From NCBI GenBank assembly GCA_905250025.1, contig CAJNOJ010000242.1:1-64000 (forward strand): a stretch of DNA of 64,000 nucleotides, written 5' to 3'. Both the position numbers and the translations under genes were made by a program. The notes under the pieces are model-generated. The model did no database searches, was not told the DNA's origin, and saw only the letters and a list, made by a program, of their open reading frames with translations. Positions 1-11,038 of the stretch are shown piece after piece (position 1 is the stretch's first letter; every line of letters starts with the position of its first letter). The stretch comes from Adineta ricciae (lineage: Eukaryota > Rotifera > Eurotatoria > Adinetida > Adinetidae).

Positions 1-3000
1 GATGATAAAGTTCTTGGGCAGGTGAATGAACGAGTAGTAAGAAATATTTCTCTTGGGTTTTGTTTAAAATATTGCAGGAATAATCACTTTTGTCGATCAA
101 TTGTCGAATGTATGGAATATGCAATCGTTGATGAGTAATTCGAGCATTGATCACAATAAGAAGAACTTTCTTTTCTTTATCGTTTTCAAACTTTTGAAAT
201 CGTTCTTCTAACTTCACTGAATTTTCAATTACAACCTACAAAAGACAAAGAATTAAACGTTTAAAACTAGGGGTGGCACTTTAACTTTAAAGAAAAAGTT
301 AAAGTATAAAGTTGCTTAAAAACATAAAATAAAGAAGTTTAACGCGACTTTAAAGAACTTTATACTTTAACTTTTTCTTTAAAGTTAAAGTTAAAGTGCC
401 ACCCCTATTTAAAACTGTGTTCCACATGGACAAAAACGACTTACCAAATTGAGTATATCAATATGATTGAAATTATCAGTATATTCATTGATATTTAAAT
501 CGCCAAATACTTCATGACTTGCCTGATCACGAAGTCCAACAACATAGGACGATGTGCGTGTGAATATCATTACTTTTCGAGTGATTTTTGAGCCGTTCGT
601 TACTGGTATTTGTGCATTAGTTGTTATTGCTAGTAGATCATCATTCGGAAGGGATAGAGATGGATTTGAAAGGAGCTGTCGAATGAAGTTTCCGACGTGA
701 AAATGTTCTTGTTGGTGAAAATAATTGATGCATAGTAATCGTGCAAGTTTATCTTCAAAACTACGGTGGACAAAATTCATAGTACACTTTTTATTTTTAT
801 CTAAAACATAAAGTTTATCGCTAGAAGAAGTTTTCTCGGATATATATTAATCGCAAAAATATAGATATTTATTCCCTCTACTGAAAGGAGGGTAGTGCGT
901 CGAGCTGATATCACCGAAAAAACGAGTTGATGTTCGTTCGTTTGTTCGTTCGTTCGTCCGTTCATTCATTTTTCTTCCAATATTACCTAATACTAGCTCA
1001 TAGTAGTAAGGGTTGACTGAAGGGTAATCGGGGTCAAGGATCTCGAATCCGGTGTTAGTTTCTCGAAATTCCAATTAACTAATTAGCTAATTAAGTAATG
1101 AAAATTTTTTTGTTGCCGAGTAAGGGTTAACCGAAGGGTAATCGGGGTCGAGGATCTCGAATCCAGTGTTAGTTTTTTCATGAACACTTTCTGGCCAGTT
1201 TTTTTTGCGACAAAGGATCAATTTTTAGACGATAACGTTTTAAGCGGCAATATGTAGAGCAAAAAAAGTAATAGCTGACTGACGTCCGATCGCTGGATCT
1301 CCATAGTCATCAGCATATTACCGAGATCACACACTTTTATAAACATCTATACTATACGAATATCATCTGACGCCAGTCATTCAAAATACTGTTTCGCTTG
1401 TCAGGTGTTGTCTTCGACAGTCACAGTAGCACAAAGAGGGTGACTTTTAAAGAAGGAATAGAGGAGAATGAATGAATTAGTTTCAAAAGTGACTCTAGAC
1501 TAAATGGAAGAGTGAAAATGTTCATGTAACGGCTAGCCGCGAGTGGCCGACCGGAGGGAGGCCGACGAGCGACTAGTCGTCGATTTGCAGAATAACATTT
1601 TTAAGAACAAACTTTGTGATTTTTATAGAGCTTTAAGATTTCTTGGTCAGAAATTAATCGTTGCTCTGCACGAACATAGGTGGCAGCTATTTAAGGTTCC
1701 TCTTGGTGGAGAGAAGATTGAAACCTTTTCCAGAGAATCATATAGCTATGTACAGCTTCTAAGTTTTTGATTTTCCGAAATGTGCTCATTTGCAGAACGC
1801 GTCTTAGTCCGAATGAAGTTAAGATAGTAAAATGAGCACGCATGGGAACAGCTAGCCGTGAGTGGCCGACTGAAGGGAGGCCGACGAACGACTAGTTGTT
1901 TCTTTTGAAAATTAGTTGAAAAGTGAGATTTATAAAACTGTCCCATAGTGACCATAATTTTTCTAAGGTATATAGTATATATATAACGTCTTTTCGAGCT
2001 GCGAGAAAAAATATGTAGATCACTGTAACGACAAACTGGTTGAGTAGCTGACCGCTTCTCACGGTATCGATGTTTATTGACTACTCTACATGACCAGAAT
2101 GTATCTTTTTCACAATAAGACACGCGCTTATATAGAGAAGAGGAAAAAGAGATATGACCCGGAGATAGTATGATATAGAGGTGAGAGGATAAAGAACAGA
2201 AAGAAATGAACGATATCATTATCGTTACAATCACCAACTCATTCAACTAAAAATCATGATAAAGGATATACTGTAGGTCACGAAGTTGTGAAGAATTTCG
2301 GCAACCTTGCTAGAGACGGACTCAACAAGAATGAGGTACTTTTTAATATGAAAATATCATTAAACACTTATTAGGTACCAACGGCTAGTGGTGAGTGGTT
2401 GACCGGGGAGAGGCCGACAAACGACTAGGCGTTATAATTTCAGAAGATTTCAGGAAGCGAAATTGGTCTACGTAAAACATTCTGACAAATTATCAAATGA
2501 TCAGATCGTTCAACTGAAATAACATTTTTCTCTCTTTGGATGAATAGTGGCGCTCTAATACTATCCTTTCAGTAGAGGCTTTAGCGGCTACTAGGTCGCG
2601 TTACTTGTACTACAAATAAAATCTAATACGAAGATACAAACTGTTGATATATCTTTTGAGTCTTTTTAATACAAGATTGAACAACATTTAATGATAAACT
2701 GTAAATAGCTTGATCAACAGTATTCTCCCATTCATTTTGTGATTTTGGATTTTTCTTCTTAACTTGTTGTTTGATAATGTTCCAGATTAGTTCGATTGCA
2801 TTAAAATCAGGACCATATTTTTGTGAATTCAGAAAGAATTCAAATAGACCATTGTATGCAATAATTACGCTGGATGGAGCCACTGATGTGGTAAATCCTA
2901 AATAGTATATACACAAATACAGCAGGTCTAAAACAATTAAAAACTGATAATCTGATATATGAACTGTACTGAAATAGGCAATAAACACAAAATAATATAT

Positions 3001-6000
3001 GCGAGAAAACTTTTTTTAGCGATAAACTCTATGTTTTAGAAGAAAATAAAAAGTGTATTATTAATTTTGTCCACCGTAGAATGGTTAATTGAGAATAATG
3101 TTGATGTGTATTTAGAAAATAACTTTGATCAGTTTCGTTTTGCTTCATCAATGACAATAAACACGAATAGAGAGTATTTTCATTCAAACCATAGAAATAT
3201 TGATTACCGAAATGTTGAATAAATGTTTGAAGTTTTTCTTCAATGTTTTTCATTATTGTTCGATCATTGATCGAGAGTTGATCGAATTGGATTTGATAGA
3301 AATCACGAACACTTAACGAATATTTTTGAAAACGACTTAGAAACGGTGCTGGGATTTCTTTGAATTCGCTTCGTTTAATATGAACAATACACTGAAAATC
3401 TTCATGAACAACCACATCAATCGTTTTCGGACCAATGGCCACTTTCGAAAAGATTTTTCTCATATCACCGGTTGCCATAATCGAAAAATTTTGATTGAAA
3501 ACATCATACAAGGATCCATGAATTCGTCCTGTATTGACCATCAGTATCGTTTTTCCTGTCTCCATACACAATTTAATAGTTGATAAGATTTCCACATTTC
3601 GTAGTTCATTATCTATGTCATCAGGAAAGTCGGACATACGAAAGACAGTTGTTCGATTAGGATCGAGATTAAGAATTCCGCTTTGGGAAAGTAAACGAAC
3701 AGCACTTTCATCTTCTGATTCATCAATGATCAATTTGTATCGTCCATAAAGACGACGTCGAACAGAGTCAAGTTTCATGGATTCACCTAAGATTCTTGGA
3801 ACATTACGACGATGTATAGGTATTTTAAAATTAGGATATTGTTCTTGAACAGCTTTAAAAAAGATCTCAACCAATCTTTCGAATTCAGTTTGTGATATTC
3901 CATTAAAATTATCTTCCAATGCTCGTAAAAGACTCACTGGTGTTATTCCTGCAAAACGAATTTCCTGATCGACATCATTTGTTGTTGGTGTTAATTCAAA
4001 TCGTAATTCACGTAGCATATAAATAAAATCACGATCGTGATAAATATGAGGAATATCTGGTGCGATCAACACTCGTCGATATCCTTGACAAAGACCATAA
4101 ATAATCTTTTGAAGATAATCATCTGCAACGGGTTGATTATGATCAGTTTGAAGACCAAGACAACCGTATGCTAAAATCTTCTGATCGTCTTTTGATGGTA
4201 ATGAACGATAAACACAAATCATTCGATTTGCATTCGCTGCATCAAAAGCTCGATTTGCAACAGCAACAAAGGCGACTTTACATTCATCGAGATAAGGATG
4301 CAAAACTTTCAAGACCATTTTCTTCTCATCCGGCAATGAAGCTTCATCGAGAAATACGACCTAAAAATCAAAGATTATTTCATAACAAGAAAACACTCTG
4401 ATTTCAACGAACTTACGCATCGTGTGTTCATTCGATTTTGTTCATAATGTTGTTCACGTTTGATGGCTCGTTCGAATATGTAGGCAATATCTTCCGAACG
4501 ACTATATTTCGATCCGAGGCAAAAGAAAGGGTCAATAGCTGGTAAACGCTTACAAAATGGTTTCACTGATAGTTGTGAACCTTGGAGGTTTTGCAAAACA
4601 ATTTGAAATGACAGAGTTTTCGATTGACCGGGTGCACCAATAATGCACAATGGTGTTCGAGTAACAACACTAACGACAATTGAGAATATATGTTCACGAA
4701 CCTTTCAAATGAAAACAATGAAATCATTCAGATTAAATACGAATTGGTGTATACTTACAGCTTGATTGATAGCAACACCATGTGGAATGACGAAATTGTC
4801 GGTATTAACGAATTTATGTAGTTCAGATTTAATAACATCAACAAAATCAGGTATTGTACGAGAAAGAATTTCAGCAAGTTGTTCTCGTGGTGGTGTCTCG
4901 TAATTTTTCCGTTGTTCATTATCTTCGATGGTTGGAAGACGAAAATAATAAATTAAAGCTAATGCCAATGCAATACATCGAATAGGATTTGGTTGATACA
5001 TGTCACCAGCTATATCCACTTCGTCATCAAATCGAATCTTCCAAAAGAAATCGATCAGATTGAAACAGCGTTGAATTTCTCGCTGAGAAACCGAATTTTT
5101 TCCTAAATATTCTTCGCAAAATGCTTGTGCATTCAAAATTGATTCCGATAACATTTCTTGCGCATATTCTTCTAAAGGCATTTCCAATCTTTGATTCACG
5201 TTGGTATTTCCGTGAAGTATTTGAATCTTTTTCTTAATATAACTTCTCAACGATGTTTGTTCCAATGCTCCATAACACACTTTGAGATTTTCCAATGCTT
5301 GCGGCAATTGATGAACAAGATAATCTCGCCGATGAATACCAGAATCAGGACTTGGTTCAATTGATGGATTGATTGCAGCGGTGAAAAAGAGATTTTCTGG
5401 CAGATCTTTACCGTGCAATGTCCGGTCAATAAACATTTCTTTGAAAAGACCAAGACATGATGCTGTGTTGACCTCGTCAAAGAATACGACGAACTCCATA
5501 TCGGATAATTCGCGTGCTAATTGACAGATTGGGAACATAAATTGTTCGAGTTGTTCTTCGGTCACACCAGGATGTAATAATAAACGATAGAAAAGCGGTT
5601 TAATTTGACTATACATCAAATATTCATTAAAGATTCCGATGGATACGTGTACTGCTGATGACCGGGCTTCATGAAGTAATGTTTGAAGACGAAAGCTTGG
5701 CTCAATCAAGGGGAAAAAAGTTAATTGAGAAGTGACATATTCGTATAAAGCGGAGGTTAAGCTTTGTACAATATTCATAGCGTTTTCACTTGCAATCGTG
5801 ATAAGTGTTTTCCACAGATATCGTAACATATCATTGTTATATTCATAATTTAGTAAGGACTTCTTTATTTCTTCTAATAATGGAAGATCAACAATTACTC
5901 CTTGTTGAACAAGCGCTGGTTCAGCTTGAGGAGCCGCTAAAGGAGCAATAATCGGTTGTGGTGCGCGATTCTGATTAAATGGATCCTCTTGTTCGTCATC

Positions 6001-9000
6001 AACTAGTTGAAGACGATGACGGTACATGTTCGCCAGCTGATCTTCTTCATCATTATCATCAACAGTTTCATCATCATCGGTGCCCATCAGTTTCGGTTTA
6101 ATTTTTTCTAGAAATGAATTCATCAAATTCACCTCCTTTTCGAATATTTCTGACAAGACTGTTGTTACAAACCATAAACTAAGTCTTTCACGTATTCTTG
6201 GTGCAACATCATCGTTTACTGGAGCATTGAGTATTTTTGCATTTAACAACAACGAGTAGAATTTCAAAAGAAACGTCTTTCCAACGCCAGTATCACCTTC
6301 AATAATTAACGATAATTTTGTTAACTTTCGCTCATGAACATGAAATAATTTATACGCAAAGTTTTCAGTTAAAATAAATTTCATCTCACTCATTATTTGA
6401 ATGAAATCTTCATATTTAATATCAATCAACCATGATAAGCATTTCGCATAGTAATCTTTCTGTTGAAATTCAGGGCTCAACGAAGGATTTTGTTCGTTAA
6501 ATAGCTGTTTGATTCCTCTTGGAACATTGTTCCAGTCATCATGCAATAAATATAAAGAAAAGGCTGGGTCATAAACAAGATAAATACGAGGATAATTTGT
6601 ATGACGAAAATCGATTTGTGAAAGTGATCGAGCTTCTTGAATCATTTGTTTTAGAGCCGTTGAACCAAGATTTCTTTTTGATGTATTAAACCGATAGTAA
6701 AAACCAGTAAAAAATTTTACTCTTCGGTGTAAAAATTTTGTAAATGAAAGTTCCGAGATTTTGTTTTTTGGCAATTCAGGAGCATACTCTTTGATACATT
6801 CATGAATCAAAGTACGACATTCATCAGGATTCGTTAATTTGTCAAAATCAACTGGTTGTTCATCATTTGTTAGTGTGATGATCAATTCGCGATCGATTGT
6901 TCCGTTTTTGTAAGCTTTTAGAAATCGTGCGACAAGCTCTTCTTCTTCGCCAATAAATAATTGATAGTTCCTTTCGGTAATTTCTTCGAAAGTGTACGAA
7001 GAAATAATAGACAATATCGGTAAAATTTGATTAAAGTTCTCTTTGATTGTCATTTTGTACTTATCCGTATAAGGAATTTCAATGTAAAATTTCCATTGTT
7101 TATCTTTAGGTAATGAAAATGTTAAACCTGTTGTACTATCAGTTAACGTTCTGCTGATAAATAAGGAGAGAAGAGTACGATTCAATTGCTCAAATGGTGC
7201 ATGAATGGATACATTGAATGAGACAGATGGATCAGTATTTACTAGCTTTGAATCATAGGAAAGAAATGAAGTGATTAACGTGGATAGATTTAATGTATCG
7301 TTGATACTGAAACAAGATGTTTCAGGAGTTTTGTATTTTGTATTAATCAGATGAGTTTTTCCTATGAAAAAGAGGAAGAATCTTTAAGCAAAAAGTAATC
7401 TTTTGACTTACCAATTCCAGCGATTCCGCAGATGATTTGAATTTGTGGTTGAATCCAGTTATTTTGCTCAAACAGTCGTGTTATTTGTGAATGTGTATGG
7501 TGTGGTTGACGAAACTTTGGTGGAATATGAAAGAATCTTAATCCTTTTCGACTTGTTGTCAATTCATTTGAAAAATAATAAACAGTTCCATGTGTTTGCT
7601 CTTGTTTTGTTAATTCATCTTGTTCGTTCAAAAGAATTTCACGAAGACGATGATGCATTTGATCAATATTNATTTTTTCATAATTCCAATAATCAATGTA
7701 CATTCAGATGCAGTTTTAATTAGTTGCAAATGTTGACCTTGAAGATTTTGAAATTGTTTCTTTAAGGTATTGTACGCCTGAGTTATTTCTTTCAGTGAAC
7801 AATTTTCATCACGCAAACGTTTTAAATGATTAATAAAATCATCATCATCATCAGCTGATAGGATATCAAATTGTTCGATACAATTAAGAATAATATTAAT
7901 ATGACTATAATATTGATAAATTTGAAGCCATTCACAAACTTGTTCAATTTCCTTATCTGTTGGATTGGCTACAATAACTGTTGATGAACGTTGTCGATGT
8001 GTACCATTGTTCGATGAACGATTCATAAAAAGTTTTTGAACTTCTTCTCGAATATGAATATTCTTATCACAGAATACTAATTTCAAATCGGTCATATCTC
8101 TCAGACTAACACTTCCATCAAGAACACTATCGATAAATTGGAAAACTTTATCGAGTAATTGACTGATTTCTTTTTCTTTAACCGGACCATTGAAATGTTT
8201 ATTAAATGCTTCATAAAACATATTGAATATTCCATTGAATAAATGACACGTTGACAGTGAAGTTTGAATAATTCGATACCAAACAGTTCGCGGATTGTGA
8301 AGCTTTTCATTGTCAATTGTTATGACCAATTGACCAGCTCGTTGTGTTTCAAATTCTCCTTGTAAAACATATTTTTCAATAGTGACGTTCTTCTTCGTAT
8401 ATAACAATTCGTTGTCATCTTGTACTTCTGCTAAGCTATATTGAATTTGAATATCGCATGGAAATTTATCACTGGCTATTGACCATTGAACATGTTGACG
8501 ATCTTGAATAGGAAATGTCTTTGAGATCTTCGTCTTTGCAGGTATATGAAACGAATTATTAGGTTGTAGTCGTTTTAAATCACGAATGTAATTTACTGAA
8601 TCCATACGAGTATTTAATTCACCGGCATCGATCATTTGAAATGAAGTTAAACAATTAAATAAATGACAAAGTCGTCGAAGATCGTTAAATGGTTGAAAAA
8701 GTTTTAAAATTCGTTCAACGATTGTTTTCATTTGGATAACGGTTGTTGAGGAATTATCTTTGGCATTATGAATATCTCGAAGTAATGGAGCAGCTCCATC
8801 AACATTCAAATTCTTAAGCCATTCAATAATATATAAGGAAATTGTAAGAAATCTATCAAACCATTGTAACCATTCATTCACTTGTTCAAGAAATCTTTTA
8901 AAATATTCTTCTTTCGATTCAGTTAATGTAATGTTGATGTCTTTGGGGATAAATGAAATGAACAGTTCAGTTTTTCGAGATGACAAAGGAAATTCATATT

Positions 9001-11038
9001 GCTGTAGATTGTTATCAGCGAATATTTGCTGAATATCTGTTTTAGAAAGGAAGAAGTACGCAATTGTAGAATTATGCAAATCACGATATGTCGAACAGGA
9101 CTCTGCAAAATGAAAAATAGTAGGTAAAGTGTGTATGTTTTGAGAAATAAACAAACCTCGTAGAAGTAAAATTTTTTCAATTGATTTTTGTCCATTTGCT
9201 ATAAATTCATCGACTTGTTTTGCATCGATTTCATATGTTTGTTCTTGTCGAATATTTTCAACGAAATTGAGTATGACTTCAATGTTTGGAAGAGATAAAA
9301 CTGATTTGGCGTATTTAACAATAAGCATTTCGAATAAATTAATAACTAAAAGGATTGTTAATGTATCCGATTTGTCATAAGCATCATGTTTAACTACTTT
9401 CATCCACTCATTTAGTTTATACAGCACATCATTTGCATTGTCCTGCTTAGATCGAAGAATACTTAAATGTATAATTCTCTTCCATATATAAATTGCCCAT
9501 CGGTTATTGTGGTGATGCTCGCAGAATGAGTGATAAATATTTGAGTTCACATTAAACAGAAAATCATCGGCAACAAGCAAAAGAAGTTCTTCCAACCATT
9601 CGTCTTTAATGATGGATGCCGGATCATTTCTCTCACACAGATCTTGATCGAAATCATTTAGGTTTCGAAAAAGATCAATAATTTTCTGAACCCTATTCAA
9701 TCGAGCATCCATCCGAAATAACAAGTGATAAACAATGAGTGAACAACTTGGTTGGTGTAAATCATTTGTTGCTGACATTTCGAGACCAATCGATAAAAAT
9801 TCCTTGAGACGCACTCGAGTAAACAGGCGGGAGTGTCGTTCATTGTTTAGCTGATATTCGATAAATGTTTCGAATATTTTTTCGTATATCTGTAGAAAAC
9901 GTGGACGATTTTCAGCAGTAGTTTCCTTCCTACAATGGCGAGCGCTTTGTGTGTAATACAAGAAACTTTCGATCGATGCATTCATAGTATGGGTACGTAT
10001 TCTGGAAGTCAGATGCTTCTGATTGACATCATTTAGTTCACAATGCGTACAAATACTAATGAACATTGTCCATGCGTTGTCAAGATCGACATTACTAGTA
10101 TAAATTGCGAAATAGATGTCGAATAAACGATCACGACGACTAATAATTTTGAAGAATTGTAGAATGTGCGAAAATGAATAAAATTTCTGTTGTACACCTT
10201 TTTCGAAATAAGTAGAATATTTGTCGAGAAATTCTTCTTGAGCGAAACTTAACTCCCGAGAAAGTCGTATAAGAATAAGAATGAGAGAATCTGATGGTTG
10301 TTTTTTAACAGGAACTTTGTCAATAAGTTTCATAAATCCTTGTAAATCCAGTGGAAAATCTCGAAATGTGAATTCATAACTCATGTATCGAGATATAAAA
10401 TCTTGTATAAAAATCTTCGAATCTTTTATGTTTGATATAATTTGTTTCCATTCTAATTGATCTTGCAGGATCTGTGATGCTTGTAATGCTAATTTGCATA
10501 AGACAAAGAATAAATGTAATTTCTGTTCATCGATTTTTGTTATTGACATCAAATGTTCAACAATGTTCATTTTCAATACTTGATCTTTGTCTTGTATTAA
10601 AAGATTTGGTTGTGAGCTTTTTTGGTCAATGGATATTTTCGATAATGAATCATGTAGTTCCTCTTTCAATTGTCTCACACTATTGTCCAATGTTCTTGTC
10701 CACCCTATATAAGAGTTTTGCTTGATAACTGCTTGGTATTCTTCGATTCGACGATGCATATACAGATATGAATCAATACGAGACGAAAATTTTCTTGATA
10801 ATTCATCTGTTGTTAGACTACTCGCTAAACATGCGATAATAAAATTCACATCGTTTGAAAATGTACTATTTCCATAAACTCGATTAGTTTCATCGAAATT
10901 TTGAAATCGTGATAAAACAAGATCATAGAATGAGACGCCTTCACTATCTTCGTCAAAAATTTTGCTGATTGATCGAGCTGCTTCCGATAATTTGTCTTTG
11001 CCACCGTACTTCTCGCGCAAATTTTTCATTTTACCCAT
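1..11038 (-). CDS. RNF213: RNF213-like AAA+ ATPase / E3 ubiquitin ligase (3' part off the window)
   Basis: RNF213 (mysterin) is a giant cytosolic protein joining dynein-like AAA+ modules to a C-terminal E3 ligase; the RING/E3 part lies beyond position 1. Exons on the minus strand: 11038-9157, 9102-7412, 7361-4759, 4701-4417, 4360-3075, 760-445, 235-1. Three P-loops are visible: GIAGIGKT (completed by splicing 7412 to 7361), GDTGVGKT near 6280 and GAPGQSKT near 4625. Walker B motifs are VVFFDE near 5480 and VVFLDEASL at 4360, the latter followed by LHPYLDE as in RNF213. The first 1,200 residues are helical and lack motifs. The start at 11038 (MGKMKN) is the first ATG after a probable 5' UTR splice acceptor. 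The frame changes at the N at 7671, probably an assembly error. About 2,790 codons are present, against about 5,200 in human. The 761-3074 intron is a transposon. Confidence 0.88.
260..415. mobile_element. hAT-type foldback MITE inside an RNF213 intron
   Basis: The 140-bp element spans 268-407. It has 12-bp perfect terminal inverted repeats (TAGGGGTGGCAC at 268-279 and its complement at 396-407). Most of its length folds back on itself, since the ACTTTAACTTTAAAG-like arm recurs inverted. It is flanked by a perfect 8-bp direct repeat, TTTAAAAC, at 260-267 and 408-415. An 8-bp target duplication and a TAGGG-type terminus are classic for hAT elements. There is no coding capacity. It sits inside the intron 236-444, which would otherwise be about 60 nt. 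Confidence 0.85.
1129..1580 (+). repeat. Dispersed non-coding repeat, copy A
   Basis: This stretch shares an ordered series of blocks with 61343-61811: TCTCGAATCC-GTGTTAGTTTTTT, ACAAAGGAT, the AATATGTAGA region, CATCAGCATATT, GACAGTCACA-TGGCACAAAG, and the terminal 52-nt motif. Both copies have the same orientation, about 60 kb apart. The head resembles a Pol III promoter: TTGCCGAGTAAGGGTTAA near 1116 is A-box-like and TCTCGAATCC near 1154 is B-box-like. A tRNA-derived SINE-like origin is an inference. Confidence 0.6.
1529..1580 (+). repeat. 52-nt hairpin-forming motif, copy 1
   Basis: The ends ACGGCTAG (1529-1536) and CTAGTCGT (1573-1580) pair over 8 positions, with one G-T wobble. Internal GGCC blocks can form an inner stem. 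The motif recurs at 1848, 2381 and 61754. Confidence 0.65.
1848..1899 (+). repeat. 52-nt hairpin-forming motif, copy 2
   Basis: Same length and layout as the copy at 1529. The third pair of the outer stem is A-T (ACAGCTAG with CTAGTTGT) instead of G-C, a two-sided change that keeps pairing. Confidence 0.65.
2381..2432 (+). repeat. 52-nt hairpin-forming motif, copy 3
   Basis: ACGGCTAG at 2381-2388 and CTAGGCGT at 2425-2432, with a GAGTGG...GGCCGAC interior. The fourth pair of the stem is mismatched, as it is in the copy at 61754. Confidence 0.6.
2623..2988 (-). pseudogene. Tc1/mariner transposase C-terminal fragment
   Basis: The minus-strand frame ends in a segment with the DDE_3 signature region. 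GPDFNAIELIW corresponds to the family's SPDLNPIE..W block, which carries the third acidic catalytic residue (E). A basic stretch (KQQVKKKNPKSQ) and a helical tail follow, as in Tc1 transposases. The N-terminal DNA-binding domain and the two catalytic Asp residues are absent, and the first 50 codons are not recognisable. It is a relic inside the 762-3078 element and cannot encode an active enzyme. Confidence 0.75.

Larger units (their letters stand above)
875..2578. mobile_element. Nested non-autonomous DNA transposon
   Basis: A 15-bp perfect inverted repeat (CCTCTACTGAAAGGA) occurs at 875-889 and 2564-2578. It contains TA dinucleotides placed like a target duplication (879-880 and 2573-2574), which would make the element 881-2572. 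No transposase is seen inside. It holds two tandem copies of a tRNA-like head (about 1003-1054 and 1117-1174) and three copies of a 52-nt motif (1529-1580, 1848-1899, 2381-2432). A (TTCG)n tract lies near 930-960. Confidence 0.6.
762..3078 (-). mobile_element. Tc1/mariner-type element with about 85-bp TIRs, nested and degenerate
   Basis: Positions 761-846 and about 2994-3079 are inverted copies, about 85 bp with roughly ten mismatches and a perfect terminal 17 bp (CTACGGTGGACAAAATT). Both ends are bounded by TA (762-763 and 3077-3078), the Tc1/mariner target duplication. Next to the right TIR lies the C-terminal part of a DDE transposase (2623-2988). A second element (881-2572) sits inside, so the host element itself accounts for only about 0.6 kb and is internally deleted. 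It interrupts the RNF213 coding sequence and probably leaves the transcript as an intron. Confidence 0.85.

Noticed and set aside
847..1074. Minus-strand 75-codon frame with NERTNERTNERT
   Set aside because: The repeat is a translated (TTCG)n microsatellite beside transposon ends; not a gene.
1529..1580. Hammerhead ribozyme identity for the 52-nt motif
   Set aside because: The CTGATGA and GAAA core boxes are missing; only a stem-loop fold is supported.
1543..2246. Open frames inside the nested transposon
   Set aside because: No transposase or other domain; they overlap non-coding repeats that are conserved as DNA, not protein.
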